DNA of 64,000 nucleotides from Branchiostoma floridae (lineage: Eukaryota; Chordata; Leptocardii; Amphioxiformes; Branchiostomatidae). The DNA lies in assembly GCF_000003815.2 (NCBI RefSeq), contig NC_049992.1:11795434-11859433 (forward strand). Direction: 5' to 3'. This document shows, piece by piece, positions 1 through 11,439 of this stretch (its first letter is position 1; each line of letters begins with the position of its first letter). The notes beneath the pieces were generated by a model. It had not been told where the DNA came from. It did no database searches and was given only the letters and a program-made list of their open reading frames with translations. Position numbers and translations under genes: made by a program.

Positions 1-3000
1 CCGGGACTGGTGGGAACTCAAGTCTGCAGGGAAGGGGGCAGAGATCGACAGTCATGACTATGTCTTCAGGTAAAGTGTTTTTTTACAATCTAAAATAGTA
101 TTTTGTTGCAAGAAGGCTACGATTTAATTAAATCTGGAAGGACTCGGGAAGGGGGTCATTTGACGAATAGTCGTGATTTCATGGAACCTAGACAATCCTC
201 ATATGATGATTTTACAAGAATAATGTAGTCGCTAGACAGAATAGCCCTATCAAACTTGCTAAAAACTGTGGATTATGGTATAATTGTGATAGCTACAGCA
301 GGAATGTTTAATACGATCGCCAGTATCTAGAATTGTACTTTCTTACACGAAGCTCCGTGGATAAGATGTTCCTTTGTCTCGGTCTCCACAGGGTGAACGT
401 GGCCTTGACCGGGAAACAGTACGTGAACGACGTCGGTAACAAGTCGTCATTTTACGGCTTCTTCCCGGAATCCGTGGTCAACAGGATCAACTTCGGACGG
501 GACAACAAGTTCGACGTAAGTTCATCAGTCAGTGTGTTCTCTGCAATAATGACAAATTACCTGGTGGTCATACCCCTGTCACATTATCCACGATCTTCGG
601 GCGTATCGATGGAAGGACGGCCATATTTAATATCTACAGAGGATTGCGCGTATTTTTCACTTGAAAACCGTCCCTGTCACATACAAGCCATACTTAGTAC
701 CTTGTACAATTGTTCTGTAATAAAGTTATTATTATAAGCGAGGCTCTGGCGATTGCCGCAGAATCGTCGTCCGATCGATTTTCGCGTAATGTGACAGGGA
801 TATTATAACGTTAGTTCATTTGCAATAGATAGGTCGCTATCGAGTTTTTGACTGGCTAAGTTAGTGAGGATACATTGAGTGCTATCTTATATTATTCGCC
901 GATCATTATCGGAAGGTTAATATGAAAGACTCATATCACTAACTGGTTGGCATTTTTAATTGTTGTAATCTGTTTATCATCGGTTGTGTCACAACAATGA
1001 ATGCTGGTGCTTTTTCATGCCCGCTAAGCAACAACCGCCAGTAGACATATCTAGATCATCCATCCTCCATTCCATTCCATCACGTCATTCTTCATTCCAT
1101 CATCTCATGTCTTACCTTTGTACATTAAATATGCTTCATCATTCCTTTAAGATGAAGCGTATTTGTGTGTACCTTTTCATTTGTTCCCACTCTCTCATCA
1201 TAGTTCCCATTTCACCACTATCTCATCATTCATACCAGGACGTCACCCTAATGATGATGATGATGTTCAGCGACTACCACGTCAAATGGCTCCGTAGTAC
1301 GTTACAGGGCAGAGAGCCCGACACAATCTGCGCCAACCGTTGGGGAAAGACGTATTGTCGGTGAGAAATTTGTCCGTTAGAAAACAAAATGGGATGTGCT
1401 CCGAACAGAGTTGTTGAAGTATGTCGAAGCACATGGCGCTAAAACTGATTTGAACCAGTTTTGTACGTTACCAAAAGCAAAAGTACTAGATAAACATTTT
1501 CAGCCCACCCCACCAGAAGACAACTGTAATTTTAGACATTTTAATTGTCTAAAATTACAATTAATGTTCATTACACAATTATGCCTGGTATCTTCAACGG
1601 CTCTGATTTCCACACAAACAACTAATTCTAATGAGAAAAAAAAGTGATCAACTCACCAAAAATCACATTTTCTGATTATTCATGATTTCGGAACCCCTGA
1701 CAGGACGAGACGAAAATGATGATGATGATTTTCAAGAGCTTCGATGCAGAATGGCTCGGTGACGTGCTGAAAGGATGGCATCCAAACGACTTCTGCTATG
1801 AGAATATAAAACCTGGAATGTGTTGGTGAGATTAGAAACGCTCTGCCTTATTGCGGTCACGCAGATGTCATGTTTTATTCTTGATTGACATTGACTTTGA
1901 TCTGCATTTGAGAGAACAACAGTGATCCCGACGACGACAAAACTTTCATGCAAATGGAGTTGAAATGTCAATCAGGAAGTAAACAAGACATCATACAGCA
2001 GACCGCGATAAAGCCACATTCTATCCAGTCAGGCGAACGACTCTGTTCGTTCATATTATATCGGCTGAACCATGACCACTTGAAAGATCTTTCTTGGGTA
2101 TGGCTGGGTCGATTTAATTATCACGGATAGTGTTGGCACTCAGATAAGTAGAAATACTGACTTCTGTGAAATCGATATGATACAAATGGTACAATGGAAT
2201 CATTCATTCAAATTATATTTGACTAATATTCAATGAGGTACAGTATGTGCCAATGATAAAATTTGTAGAATCTTATCAAGAACTTTCTCAGATTCCGGGT
2301 GATCAATTGATCTGAATGAAATTTCGCTCTTCTTACAGAGTTAAGAAATGTCTTGACATTTGCATGACATTTTGCATAATTATCCAAGACTTTTGTGATA
2401 AGTAACATGTTAGGAATACCAGAACATCCCCGTTTGACTGACTGGCCTTCACAAACTTCATGTATATAGTAGAAAGTTTAGATGCACAGTCAAAATAGTG
2501 GCTAGACCTAAACCGCGGTGGCCTCGCTCTGAACCTTCCCATGCACCCTCTCGTCTTTGCTGCTTTTCCAAAGTTTGGAACCTGTATTTTGTGGCAAGAA
2601 TACATCTTTTTACTGCAGGACGAAACAAAGATGCTTTTTATGGTCTTCAAGAGATATGACATTCTGTGGCTGAAACATGTTTTGGAGGGAAAGCAGCCAC
2701 CCAAAGTCAGCTTCTGGTAAATTTGTTTTGTGAGGATGAGTTTATTTTCACAGCACTTTACTTCCGTGACGCAGAATGTTCAGAAGCGTCGGTCGTTGAC
2801 TACAATCTCTGTGTTTGTCTTCAGGAATTGGTCTGCTTTTGACATGGTCTATTAGATTTGAGGAAGTTTTGGTATACCTCGCTTACTGCATGTGAAGCAC
2901 AATAACATATCATTTAGCCACAGCGAAAAAGCCGTCATCGGTTAGAAAAGGCATATTTTGGAAAAAAAACTTATACATACAGGAAAAAGCGACTATGCCA

Positions 3001-4508
3001 TTTTGAGTGGTAGAAGAGAGGTTTATAGGTGATTTTCAATACTACTCACAACACCCGAAGTGCTGGTGATGACACATTCAGCACCAAGGACAGGCACATA
3101 TATAGCGTACTGGAATCTTCGTGCAGTTTGACTCTCGACTGTTCTGTGAAAAAATCAAGATGCCGCAAAGAGGCCACGTTAGAACGGGTCTATATTTGCA
3201 GGCTCATACCTTTATCAAACGTCACTAAAAATCAATCAGAAAAAGCAAGCTGTTTGTTGCATGTATTAACACTCAAAACGTGATCTCAGATCAACCAAAA
3301 TCCCATTCGAATGCTTGTAGACAGGTCTGGTTTCTGCAGCCTATAGCTCGAGAGCAAAACTGATTAATGTTTTGTTTTGAACATTTCAGAAGACTGGCGT
3401 TACCCGCAGCTTGACGCGTCATTTCAAATCAATCTACTTGTAGATGTATCAAAGATAAAAAAAACTGATATGTGGGATCCTCTCAAATTTATTCCAATCC
3501 TCTAAATTTTATGCTTTCTGTGAATTTAGTGTTAATTCTTCCACACAAATTCCATCATGTAGACAGCATAGTAGAAACAAATTACACATTGCAATGTTTC
3601 TATCACGAGTCCACGACACAATGCTAACAGCAAATTAGGAGTATATTTGTACGTGTATGTAAGGTGGTCTCTTCTTGTAGGTCTATGCCTGCTCCGAAGT
3701 ACAAGCAGGGTAACATGATGATCGTACATCCCCACTTCTTCCGCTACGTGCACGAGAGGTTCCTGAACTCCACCTCAAGTCGGCCCACTACCGGCACGAT
3801 GGTCATCCTCATGGCCATTCACTTATGTGATCAGGTAGGAGGTCAATACAGTATCCCTATCAGTAAAACATCCTCCTGACTTTTCCAACATACATAAACA
3901 CCTTGTCGTGTACACATACAGCATCCCTACCTGTAAAACATCCATCTTAACTTAACCTAACAACTATCACTAACAACTTAATTGATACATACATATGCAT
4001 TGACTGTAAAAACGAGAGCAAATGACGATTAATCAATCGGTACCTTTCTACAATGGTTATTCCTGGATGCACGAGGAAAAACATGGATTCATTTGGAACT
4101 GTCAAAATATCTCTATTCTAAGCTCAGGGCTAGCCCATAGTGATGCATTCAGCACCAAGGAAAGACCCAGTCTACCATCCAACAAAGTGTGTCAATCAAT
4201 GTTCAGTTTATTGGGTTGAGAAGTCAATACGGGTGAGCTTTTGTTGGTCACGATTATGATCAAACACCAATTCATCTGTTTACGTTTGCCCTTTGTGATT
4301 GTCATATCGTAACTTCTTTGCATCTCCGCAGGTCGACATGTATGGGTTCGGGTTCGATCCCCGTTTCCCCCTACATTACTATGACGGCCAGAAGGTTGAG
4401 GATGCCATGAACGAACCCAGCTCACACAGCTACCCCAATGAGAAAATTCTGTGGAGAAAACTCCACTCTGAGGGACTCGTGAATTGGAAGCTAAGACCTG
4501 GAACTTAA
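1..4508 (+). CDS. ST6GALNAC1/2-like: ST6GALNAC1/2-like sialyltransferase, 3' part of gene
   Basis: This is a GT29 sialyltransferase, a Golgi type II enzyme that moves sialic acid from CMP-sialic acid to glycans. Coding exons are <2-69, 392-515, one of three alternative exon-3 copies, 3681-3834 and 4332-4508 (stop TAA 4506-4508). All junctions are GT-AG and in frame. Exons 1-2 encode sialyl motif L (IDSHDYVFRVN...DVGNKSSFYGF). Exons 4-5 encode motif S (RPTTGTMVILMAIHLCDQV then DMYGFGF), motif III (LHYYD) and motif VS (HSYPNE, H-x4-E). RPTTG, CDQV and the ending WRKLHSEG...RPG fit the ST6GALNAC1/2 branch better than ST3Gal or ST8Sia. The N-terminal anchor and stem lie upstream of the window. 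Acceptor specificity (GalNAc-O-Ser/Thr) is family inference. An ATTAAA at about 4906 could serve polyadenylation. Confidence 0.88.
1239..1360 (+). CDS. Sialyltransferase alternative exon 3a
   Basis: This 122-nt exon lies between motif L and motif S of the sialyltransferase. It has an AG acceptor at 1237-1238 and a GTGAGA donor. It starts in phase 0 and ends with two bases (CG) that join the G of exon 4 to make Arg. It encodes DVTLMMMMMFSDYHVKWLRS... and ends ...KTYC(R). The pattern of hydrophobic run, x-x-W-L, basic helix matches the segment between motifs L and S in vertebrate ST6GALNAC1/2. It is one of three homologous copies; see 1704-1825 and 2619-2716. Confidence 0.8.
1525..1559. repeat. 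Hairpin in the intron between exons 3a and 3b
   Basis: A perfect inverted repeat with two 13-nt arms (TGTAATTTTAGAC and its reverse complement) around a 9-nt loop. It sits in the 343-bp intron between alternative exons 3a and 3b. It could be a chance AT-rich stem or an RNA structure that affects exon choice; nothing here proves function. Confidence 0.5.
1704..1825 (+). CDS. Sialyltransferase alternative exon 3b
   Basis: A second copy of exon 3, also exactly 122 nt, with a CAG acceptor at 1701-1703 and a GTGAG donor. It has the same phases as 3a: it starts on a full codon and ends on TG, giving Trp with exon 4. It encodes DETKMMMMIFKSFDAEWLGD..., aligned to 3a at the Met run and the W-L pair. 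Including it together with 3a would shift the frame, because 122 is not a multiple of three, so use of one or the other is expected. Confidence 0.75.
2619..2716 (+). CDS. Sialyltransferase alternative exon 3c
   Basis: A third exon-3 copy, 98 nt, with acceptor TACTGCAG and a GTAAAT donor. It again starts in phase 0 and ends with two bases (TG). It encodes DETKMLFMVFKRYDILWLKH... and is eight codons shorter than 3a and 3b at the C-terminal side. It shares DETKM with 3b and W-L-K with the family. Its reading frame is open and both splice sites look intact, which argues against decay. Confidence 0.72.
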
Positions 4509-6302
4509 AAAATTATGTCTTCATGAAATATTTGTATTTGAAATTTCCTGTCCATAGAAGCATAAAAACCTTTGCAATACTTAGTATCAAGTCATGATTT
4601 TCCCCTGTATATGACTGTAAGAACGTAAGTTATGAGGCAGCTTTGTTCAGGGCAAATAGCAGGAGTCAGAAAAAAGTATATTTGTTTGCTACCAGAGCTG
4701 TGTCATTTGTTTCTGCCATAGAGTATTAACCCTTTATTGTTCCTTGGGAGGACTCCTTTTGTGTACATATAACAATTAGTCCATATATTATGGATTTCAC
4801 TTCATTCTCTTTGCTTATAGATGGAAATGTAACTTCCAATTTGCGTCAATTGGAATTTAAAAAAAGAAGCTATTTGTTGTATTTTTCAAATGTGAAAAAA
4901 AGGAATTAAAGGCTCATCTCATCTGTTGATTTACATCCAAAATTTCTTGTCATCTCTTTTCTTACAAAAAACTCTTTTGACTGAAAAACATCTAATTACA
5001 ACTAAACCACAAACCTCACCAGCATGAACAACAAAGAGGCAAAAAATAGCAAAAAAGTTTTATATTCAGTGTTGTGTCCGATTTACATAGAAGCGACACC
5101 TTAGCTCACATTTTACATCTCTACAAGGTTCATATCGCAAAATACATCAAATTTCACTGTATACATATTATTAAGTACTCAGTTCTCAATACCATTTCAA
5201 AAAGATGTGTTTACTCTACCAAACATGTTATGCCATTGTTTTTTTGTTCCCTAAAAGTCTTACAACAAACTTTGTGATGTTACACTACATTTAGCTTAAG
5301 GAAATCAATTCATCTTGAAGAACTCTAAGGCCATATCAGTTGACAACATTGATATCAAAATCATATCATGATCAATTTGTAGTCTTGCCAATATGCAATC
5401 TTTCACATTGGATATTCACAATACCTTCTGAAGTTACCTATATAACAGCTTTTACTGAAAACTATCACAATATACTAGTAACAAATTTACATTACATATC
5501 ACATATGTAGATAATGTTACAATCTGTTGTGTAGAGGTGTGGATGTTATAAAAAATGCCTCTACAAAAATCCATACAAGCATAACTATGATCTTTCATAC
5601 CTGTTCAGAAATGTACCAGGGCCTAAGACACGATAGCACATTCTAACTATGTAGAATACTGAATCTTCTGTGGCAATGGCCACACTATCAAATGTGTATC
5701 TTTGTACCTGATAAGTTATCTTTAAAAAAAAAAAGATTTTCATGAAAGCACTCATATGTCTTCACTTGCAAAAAGTTCTTGGTAAGACTCTGTATTCAAA
5801 TAGACTATTACAACTCTATATTAGCATGAAATATTACAACTCTACCTTAAATGTTGCATTTGATATATCTATCATGCACATTGAGTTTTTTCAAAGACTT
5901 TGACTTGCACTTAATTTCAGCTCCAAGAATAGATGGCTTTCATAGAATAGCAGCCAGTGATGTAGATTTTGTTTTGGTCTGTTGGTATGGGCAATTTAAG
6001 TCTTTTCACATCTTATAACAGAGCAACACAGAGCAAAGAAAACCGCTGATAATACAGTCATTTGTAACTTGCTACATCCAACTAGAATTGAATCCATAAG
6101 CCTCATTAAATGTTTCTTCACCTGTAGACCTGATATGTAGTGTCCAAAAGAGCACTCTGGCTCAACAAACTTACAATAGTCACCAGAAGAACTTTCCCTT
6201 ATAAGTGTGAAAGTGTGTAACAATAATACATAGTTTGCTGTACATCTCCAAAATACACCTAATTTCTGGCATATAGATATTTCTTTATATACACATACAT
6301 GA
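4509..6302. other. Sialyltransferase 3' UTR and intergenic AT-rich DNA
   Basis: No coding exon is recognised. The first 400 bases after the stop are probably 3' UTR. The rest lies between the convergent sialyltransferase and M13 peptidase genes and may contain part of the peptidase 3' UTR on the other strand. Only short AT-rich sequence was seen. Confidence 0.5.
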
Positions 6303-6310
6303 GGAGAAGT

Positions 6311-7510
6311 CAGGGCTTTAGCCAGCGTCCGTTTTTCCGTCAATTGACGGAAATTTGCTGCGTGTGACGGAAAAAAAATTCAACCAATCCGTCAACCTTG
6401 ACGGAAAAAAATCGTTGATTGAAGCAAGGAGGCCAAGTTGAAAAGAGGGAAGCTACGGCTTGGGGACGCCCGGACAGCCCATTGTCGGAAAGCCACACAC
6501 TGTTTGTTTTGCTATTGTCATGATTGTTGACGATTGTGTGTCGGCACCCTTTCGCATACGATAATCTCATTAAAAACCCGTTTTTCCAGGTCTCACTCCA
6601 AGAACAGTGCATTCTACGAACTTTGTTTGGAATCTTGACACTCATCAAAACCTAACTTGTACGCTAGCGTGCCGGGGCTGGCCGTACAAATTATTTTCGC
6701 TCGCCCAGCCGCGCCGCTTGCGACAACGCAAGGTGCCAGTCGCAGCTAAAAGAACCGGCACATCATGCTATCCACAAATAGTTTGATCAAAAACATAATC
6801 TTTAGGATCTAAAATGTTGCACGGTTCTCTTCAGCGGGAATTTTGTTTTTGTTTTGACGAGAAAACGCTAAATTATTTTGCAGCGACACAGATGAGATAC
6901 CCACGCCACGTTGTTGTTGGCACACTTCCGGGTTAATTGAACGCCAAAATCCCCCCAAATGCACCATAAATCCGTATATGAATGCATGTTTTCTCAAAAG
7001 AGTCTTTGACTAATTGTGTTCTTAACTAGAAAATTGTCGTGTAATAGAAGAATATAGCGTTCTCCTGCCTTTACAAATGTAACATTTTCAAACAAATAAA
7101 ATATTTGAACGCTGGTGCGCGCGGTGCATCGTGGGTCGGTATCCATAGCTTTACCAATCAGAGCGCGGGATCTGAGGAGACGCCCCTCCAGATGTTACGA
7201 TCAACCAATCAACAGTGCGTATTGAGAATATGTAATGTTAGATTTGCATACCCCGCGAGTTGATTTTAGCGCCGTGTTTTTGCGGGGAAAACGCAAAGAA
7301 ACGATGTTTTACTGTTCACATTATTACAAAACGTCAGCGTGGTGTCATATTTTCTCCCAATGACAACATTTATATCGGACGAGGTAGACATTTTTGCAGT
7401 CAATGACGGAAATTTTTACGCGATGACGGAAAAAAAAAGATTCTTGACAGGAATTTTCCGTCAGTGGGAATTGGCTGACGGAAAAAAATCTCGAGCTGGC
7501 TAAAGCCCTG
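6311..7510. mobile_element. hAT-type non-autonomous DNA transposon, 1200 bp
   Basis: The element has 16-bp perfect terminal inverted repeats, CAGGGCTTTAGCCAGC at 6311 and its reverse complement ending at 7510. They are flanked by an 8-bp direct repeat GGAGAAGT (6303-6310 and 7511-7518). An 8-bp duplication and CAGGG ends are the hAT signature. Just inside both ends are repeated CCGTCA/TGACGGAAA motifs, likely subterminal transposase sites. The interior is GC-richer than its surroundings and shows no transposase, so mobilisation in trans is inferred. Confidence 0.9.
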
Positions 7511-7518
7511 GGAGAAGT

Positions 7519-8862
7519 CCAAAGTAATTGCAATGAATGTAGCTGTTTTTTGTAGATTGGCTTCTCCTATGAAATCAATGATTACTATTTGTCAATATTG
7601 AAGGATGGGATCTATGTATCACATCACTGTGTATGAAAGCTCTGATTGCCACTATATTGTTGCCACTATATCAATGTTGTTTTTGCACCAGGTCTGTGAA
7701 ACATGCACTCCTGTTAAACAGAATAGAAAGTGTAGGATACAAATATTACTCCTATTCAAGGCCCCTTTTGTATGATCTCTAAGAAAACTGAACATCTTTT
7801 ATGTACACAAAGTTGAAGATTTTCCAGTACTTTTTCTCATAAAAATTGTAATATACTATCATTTATAGCATCACAATTTGAGGCAGTCTAACAGTCTAAA
7901 AAAAGTTTCCTGTAACATAATGCAGCATAAAGATTGCCCCATTCATTTTGCTGGGCTAAGATGCAATGATAAAAAACATTTACCAATTAAGTAGTGTTAA
8001 TTACATTGAATTTGGTACATGGATATATCTAAGACATTGTTCCAGTCTAACTTTGTAACAAAAATGCCTACGGGTAAGAATAGGACTTAAGTCCTATTTT
8101 CCTGTTACAGTAACGCTTTGTTCATACTACCATACAGCACTACTATTCAGCTGGACATTGTGATCAGAAAGGCACACTCAACGATAGGCATCTACACAAC
8201 AAATATATTCTGATATTCTCTGGTTTTAAATAGATTCAACTCTTTCTTCTGTCTGATTATATAGTCTCTGTAGGTTAAAGATCTAGTTTATTCTTGGTGC
8301 ACATAAGTTTCCCAATCACATTAAATGTTATGACACAATCATAGAACAGACAGCTATATACATGTGTTGCTTATTCTGTTCCATCCATATGGCACCATAT
8401 GGGTACACTTTTGTGGACAACTGCCACTGGTATGATTGTAACTTTAACTCAAATAGTATTTGCACATTGAAAATTGATCTATAATGAGTTTTTTGTTTTT
8501 GTGCATAATTGTAGCTATATGCAAATCAGTTATTTCAGTTAACTTTGTTATGTTGAGCAATGTACATTTTGCAATGTGTATATTCTATGCCTCTACTTCA
8601 GTTTTGTGGCTAGGAGAGGACATTCATTTTGTTATCTCCTGATCAATTAATAAATTAGTCATTATCATTACCATGGAGCCAGACGACACAAATTTTTCCA
8701 CTGCTTGTATTAATAATAACATTTTTGTGAGACCCAATGCCAGATTCCAAATGGGCTCCCATCACTGTGACATCATTACCAGAATTTAATCTGATAATTT
8801 GGTGGCAGGAATCAAGAACTGAAAGTTTGATTTCTAAGTTTCCATGTACCATTAGAGGGATG
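7519..8862. other. No gene seen
   Basis: AT-rich sequence between the hAT-type element and the palindromic MITEs. No exon with family motifs and no clear repeat was recognised. It may belong to the 3' UTR of the M13 peptidase gene on the - strand, but no polyadenylation site could be fixed. Confidence 0.4.
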
Positions 8863-9060
8863 TAACACTAGTTCACCTTTATTCGCAGGGTAACCTATAT
8901 CCGTTGTATTTGAAATCCTCAACTTGAAATCCCTAAGTACTTCGGACTGTGGTTCTAACTGCAATATTTCGAATTCATTGCAAACCATCCATCCCTAGAT
9001 ACTAAAATTTTGAATACAACGGATTTAGGCTACCCTGCGGATAAAGGTGAACCAGCGTTA
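8863..9060. mobile_element. Palindromic MITE, about 198 bp
   Basis: The left arm TTCACCTTTATTCGCAGGGT and the following CCGTTGTATT are mirrored at the right end (...TACAACGGATTTAGG, ACCCTGCGGATAAAGGTGAA). Arms are about 55 bp with a few mismatches around an internal spacer. No ORF is present. A related copy begins at 9182. Confidence 0.75.
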
Positions 9061-9181
9061 TATTTTGTAAAAACGTCTATGTTCATTGAATCACACTTAT
9101 CGTGGTTGAATGTATTTTGGTATCATTGGTGTCACCTGCACTTTAAAACCCTACCTGCTACAGCATGCCTTATGGCACACT

Positions 9182-9945
9182 TAACGTTACTTCACCTTTA
9201 TCTGCAGGGTAACCTACATCTGTTGTTACTTGTATTGAAAACTGGGTATTCAGGGATATCAAGTTTACATATCAGGTGGCTTCAAATTGTAATATTTTCA
9301 AAATACTGCAGTTTTAAACCAATGTCCGTCAACTTCATATCCCTAAAAAAAATGTTTTAAATATAAGGCCACAGCAAGTAAATTTTATGGATGACATCCT
9401 CTACAGACTGCCAAAATAGTGCGATAGGGCGAAAAAAAAACAAGATGGGCGAAAAAAACAAGATGGCTACATTTTCCAAAATAGGCACCATAAAGTTGTG
9501 ATGACTGTTGTAACAAGAATTAAAGGGACAAAACATGGCTTCAGAGCCACAGAGGCATTCATTCATGTATTTAAGACATGTACTGGTGTGGTAAAAGTGA
9601 CACTAGTGTGGTAGCTTGGAATCACCAACAAAGTTGGTAACCACACTCATACTTTCCATATTGGTGTTACTTTTACAACTATCCAATAAGTTTCATTTCT
9701 ACAACTACAGTCCTGGGTACCTAGCAAGTGTCACTTCTACAAGTACAATTATTAGGCGACAACACAATATATTTGCTCATTTGGTACTTTATCGCCATGT
9801 TGACCATCCCTGCAGAAGAAAAAAATTCTTGTTTTTTTCTGAAATCAGGCGAAAATTAATGCGCGCACTGATGTCATCCATAAAATTTACTTGCTGTGGC
9901 CTAACGGATACAGGTTGCCTTGGGGATAAAAGTGGACTAGCGTTA
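9182..9945. mobile_element. Second palindromic MITE copy, split by an inserted element
   Basis: The left part (TTCACCTTTATCTGCAGGGT at about 9190) and right end (GGATACAGGTTGCC...AGCGTTA) match the two ends of the MITE at 8863-9060. They are held apart by an unrelated TIR element at 9367-9901. The host MITE therefore predates the insertion. Confidence 0.7.
9367..9901. mobile_element. Nested TIR element with TAA duplication (Harbinger-like)
   Basis: Long inverted ends, starting GGCCACAGCAAGTAAATTTT at 9367 with the exact mirror ending at 9901, enclose about 535 bp without a transposase. TAA flanks both sides (9364-9366 and 9902-9904), which suits the 3-bp TWA target of PIF/Harbinger elements. 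Superfamily is inferred from the duplication length and GG-rich ends. Confidence 0.65.
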
Positions 9946-10231
9946 CATACAAGTGGCTTCCAAGAAGGTGCTGGGATAAACCTTACTTTGTTTAAACTGC
10001 AGCTTGGCCAGCAAACTGTGTTAGTGGTCTCACCTGGTAAATTTCCTTCTGGGTCCTAATTATCATCAATGCCTCTCAGCTTTGACTCACATCTTTGTAG
10101 GAAAGGGCTTAAACATCCTCAGTAGGAACATTATCAACACTGATTAAGTACATCCAGTATAGCACTCCAGAATTGTTCCATATCTTCATGTCTTGGCAGT
10201 TATGATACATCCTATGCTGTAAGTGTAAATG

Positions 10232-11382
10232 TTACCAGACTTCACACTTGTCTTTTGGGTTCATGGTACTTCCCACTGGACAGTTGAAGGCCCTGGCAAA
10301 GTCCTTGGAGTTGGACAGAGTACCGATGACCCTGCATTATATGAGGACAAAATGATGATATGGTTTGTTCTATTTATTTGATACTTCATGCTGTATTTCA
10401 GAATTAAGCAATAAAGAAATCATTAACTAAATGTTGGTAAGAAAATTTAAGTTTCAGGATTGGACAGAAGTTTAAAAAGTAATGCCTCTAAATAAAAACC
10501 AGCCCTGTTTGAAGACTGCAATGGAGGCTATATGTAGCACAGCGAAGTAACTCATCCACAAATTCTTACCTCCACTTTGCAGGGCTGTGCGTGTCTGTTA
10601 ACAAGGCCTCATGGGCCATCTGTTCAGTCCTGCGGTCACACCATACCTGTAGTGGCAATAATGTATTGAAATAATGTATTAAAAAAAATCCCGCCAATCT
10701 GCAGTCACTTACTGACAGGAAATGGAAAAGATGACTGATGATGTAACCTAACCCCCAAAACTATGACAGCTGCGCTTAATAATGAAAAGCCTTAAAGTGT
10801 GTTTTTTTGTGTTGACCGCTTCTTCGTGAACATAAAACACTGGTGCTTCCATTACTGTACATTACTGCATGTGGTGATACAAAATGTAGGACTTCTGTGA
10901 ACTTAAAACTACCGAAAAATCAAATTGCTGCAAAATTTAAGGTATTAAGTGGCTCCAGTCTGCACTGGGATGAGGAAAGTAGCAGGACTGCTCAAAGCAA
11001 GATCTACCAACCTGATGAAACTATTTCCAAATTAACAAATATTTTTTATTCAAGGCTAGCAGGGATTAACTGTGTATATGCAAAAAGGAAGAAGCATCAT
11101 TGCTGACTCATTCTTACCTGAGCAAATGATACAAAGAAAAGCTGGTTGTGACTGAGCCCTACAGCAGGTAGAGGCACCTCATCCCCATTTCTTCTCTTCC
11201 AGTCTTCATATGCCTGTGTAGGGGAGGGGGCAGCTAGTCAACAGGTCCATAGTAACGTCAAATCACATGTGATTCAGATAAGTATGATCCCAGGGTGTTT
11301 AAATGGAAGATAATAGCATGAAGCTGTGTGCCAAACACCACAACAGCATATCTTACTGAATAATTTAAGACTACTGCCCATA

Positions 11383-11439
<57 letters not shown>

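Noticed and set aside
3060..4165. Short repeated phrase (GATG..CATTCAGCACCAAGGA at about 3068 and 4141)
   Set aside because: Similarity covers only about 25 bases in two introns; too little to call an element or a duplicated exon.
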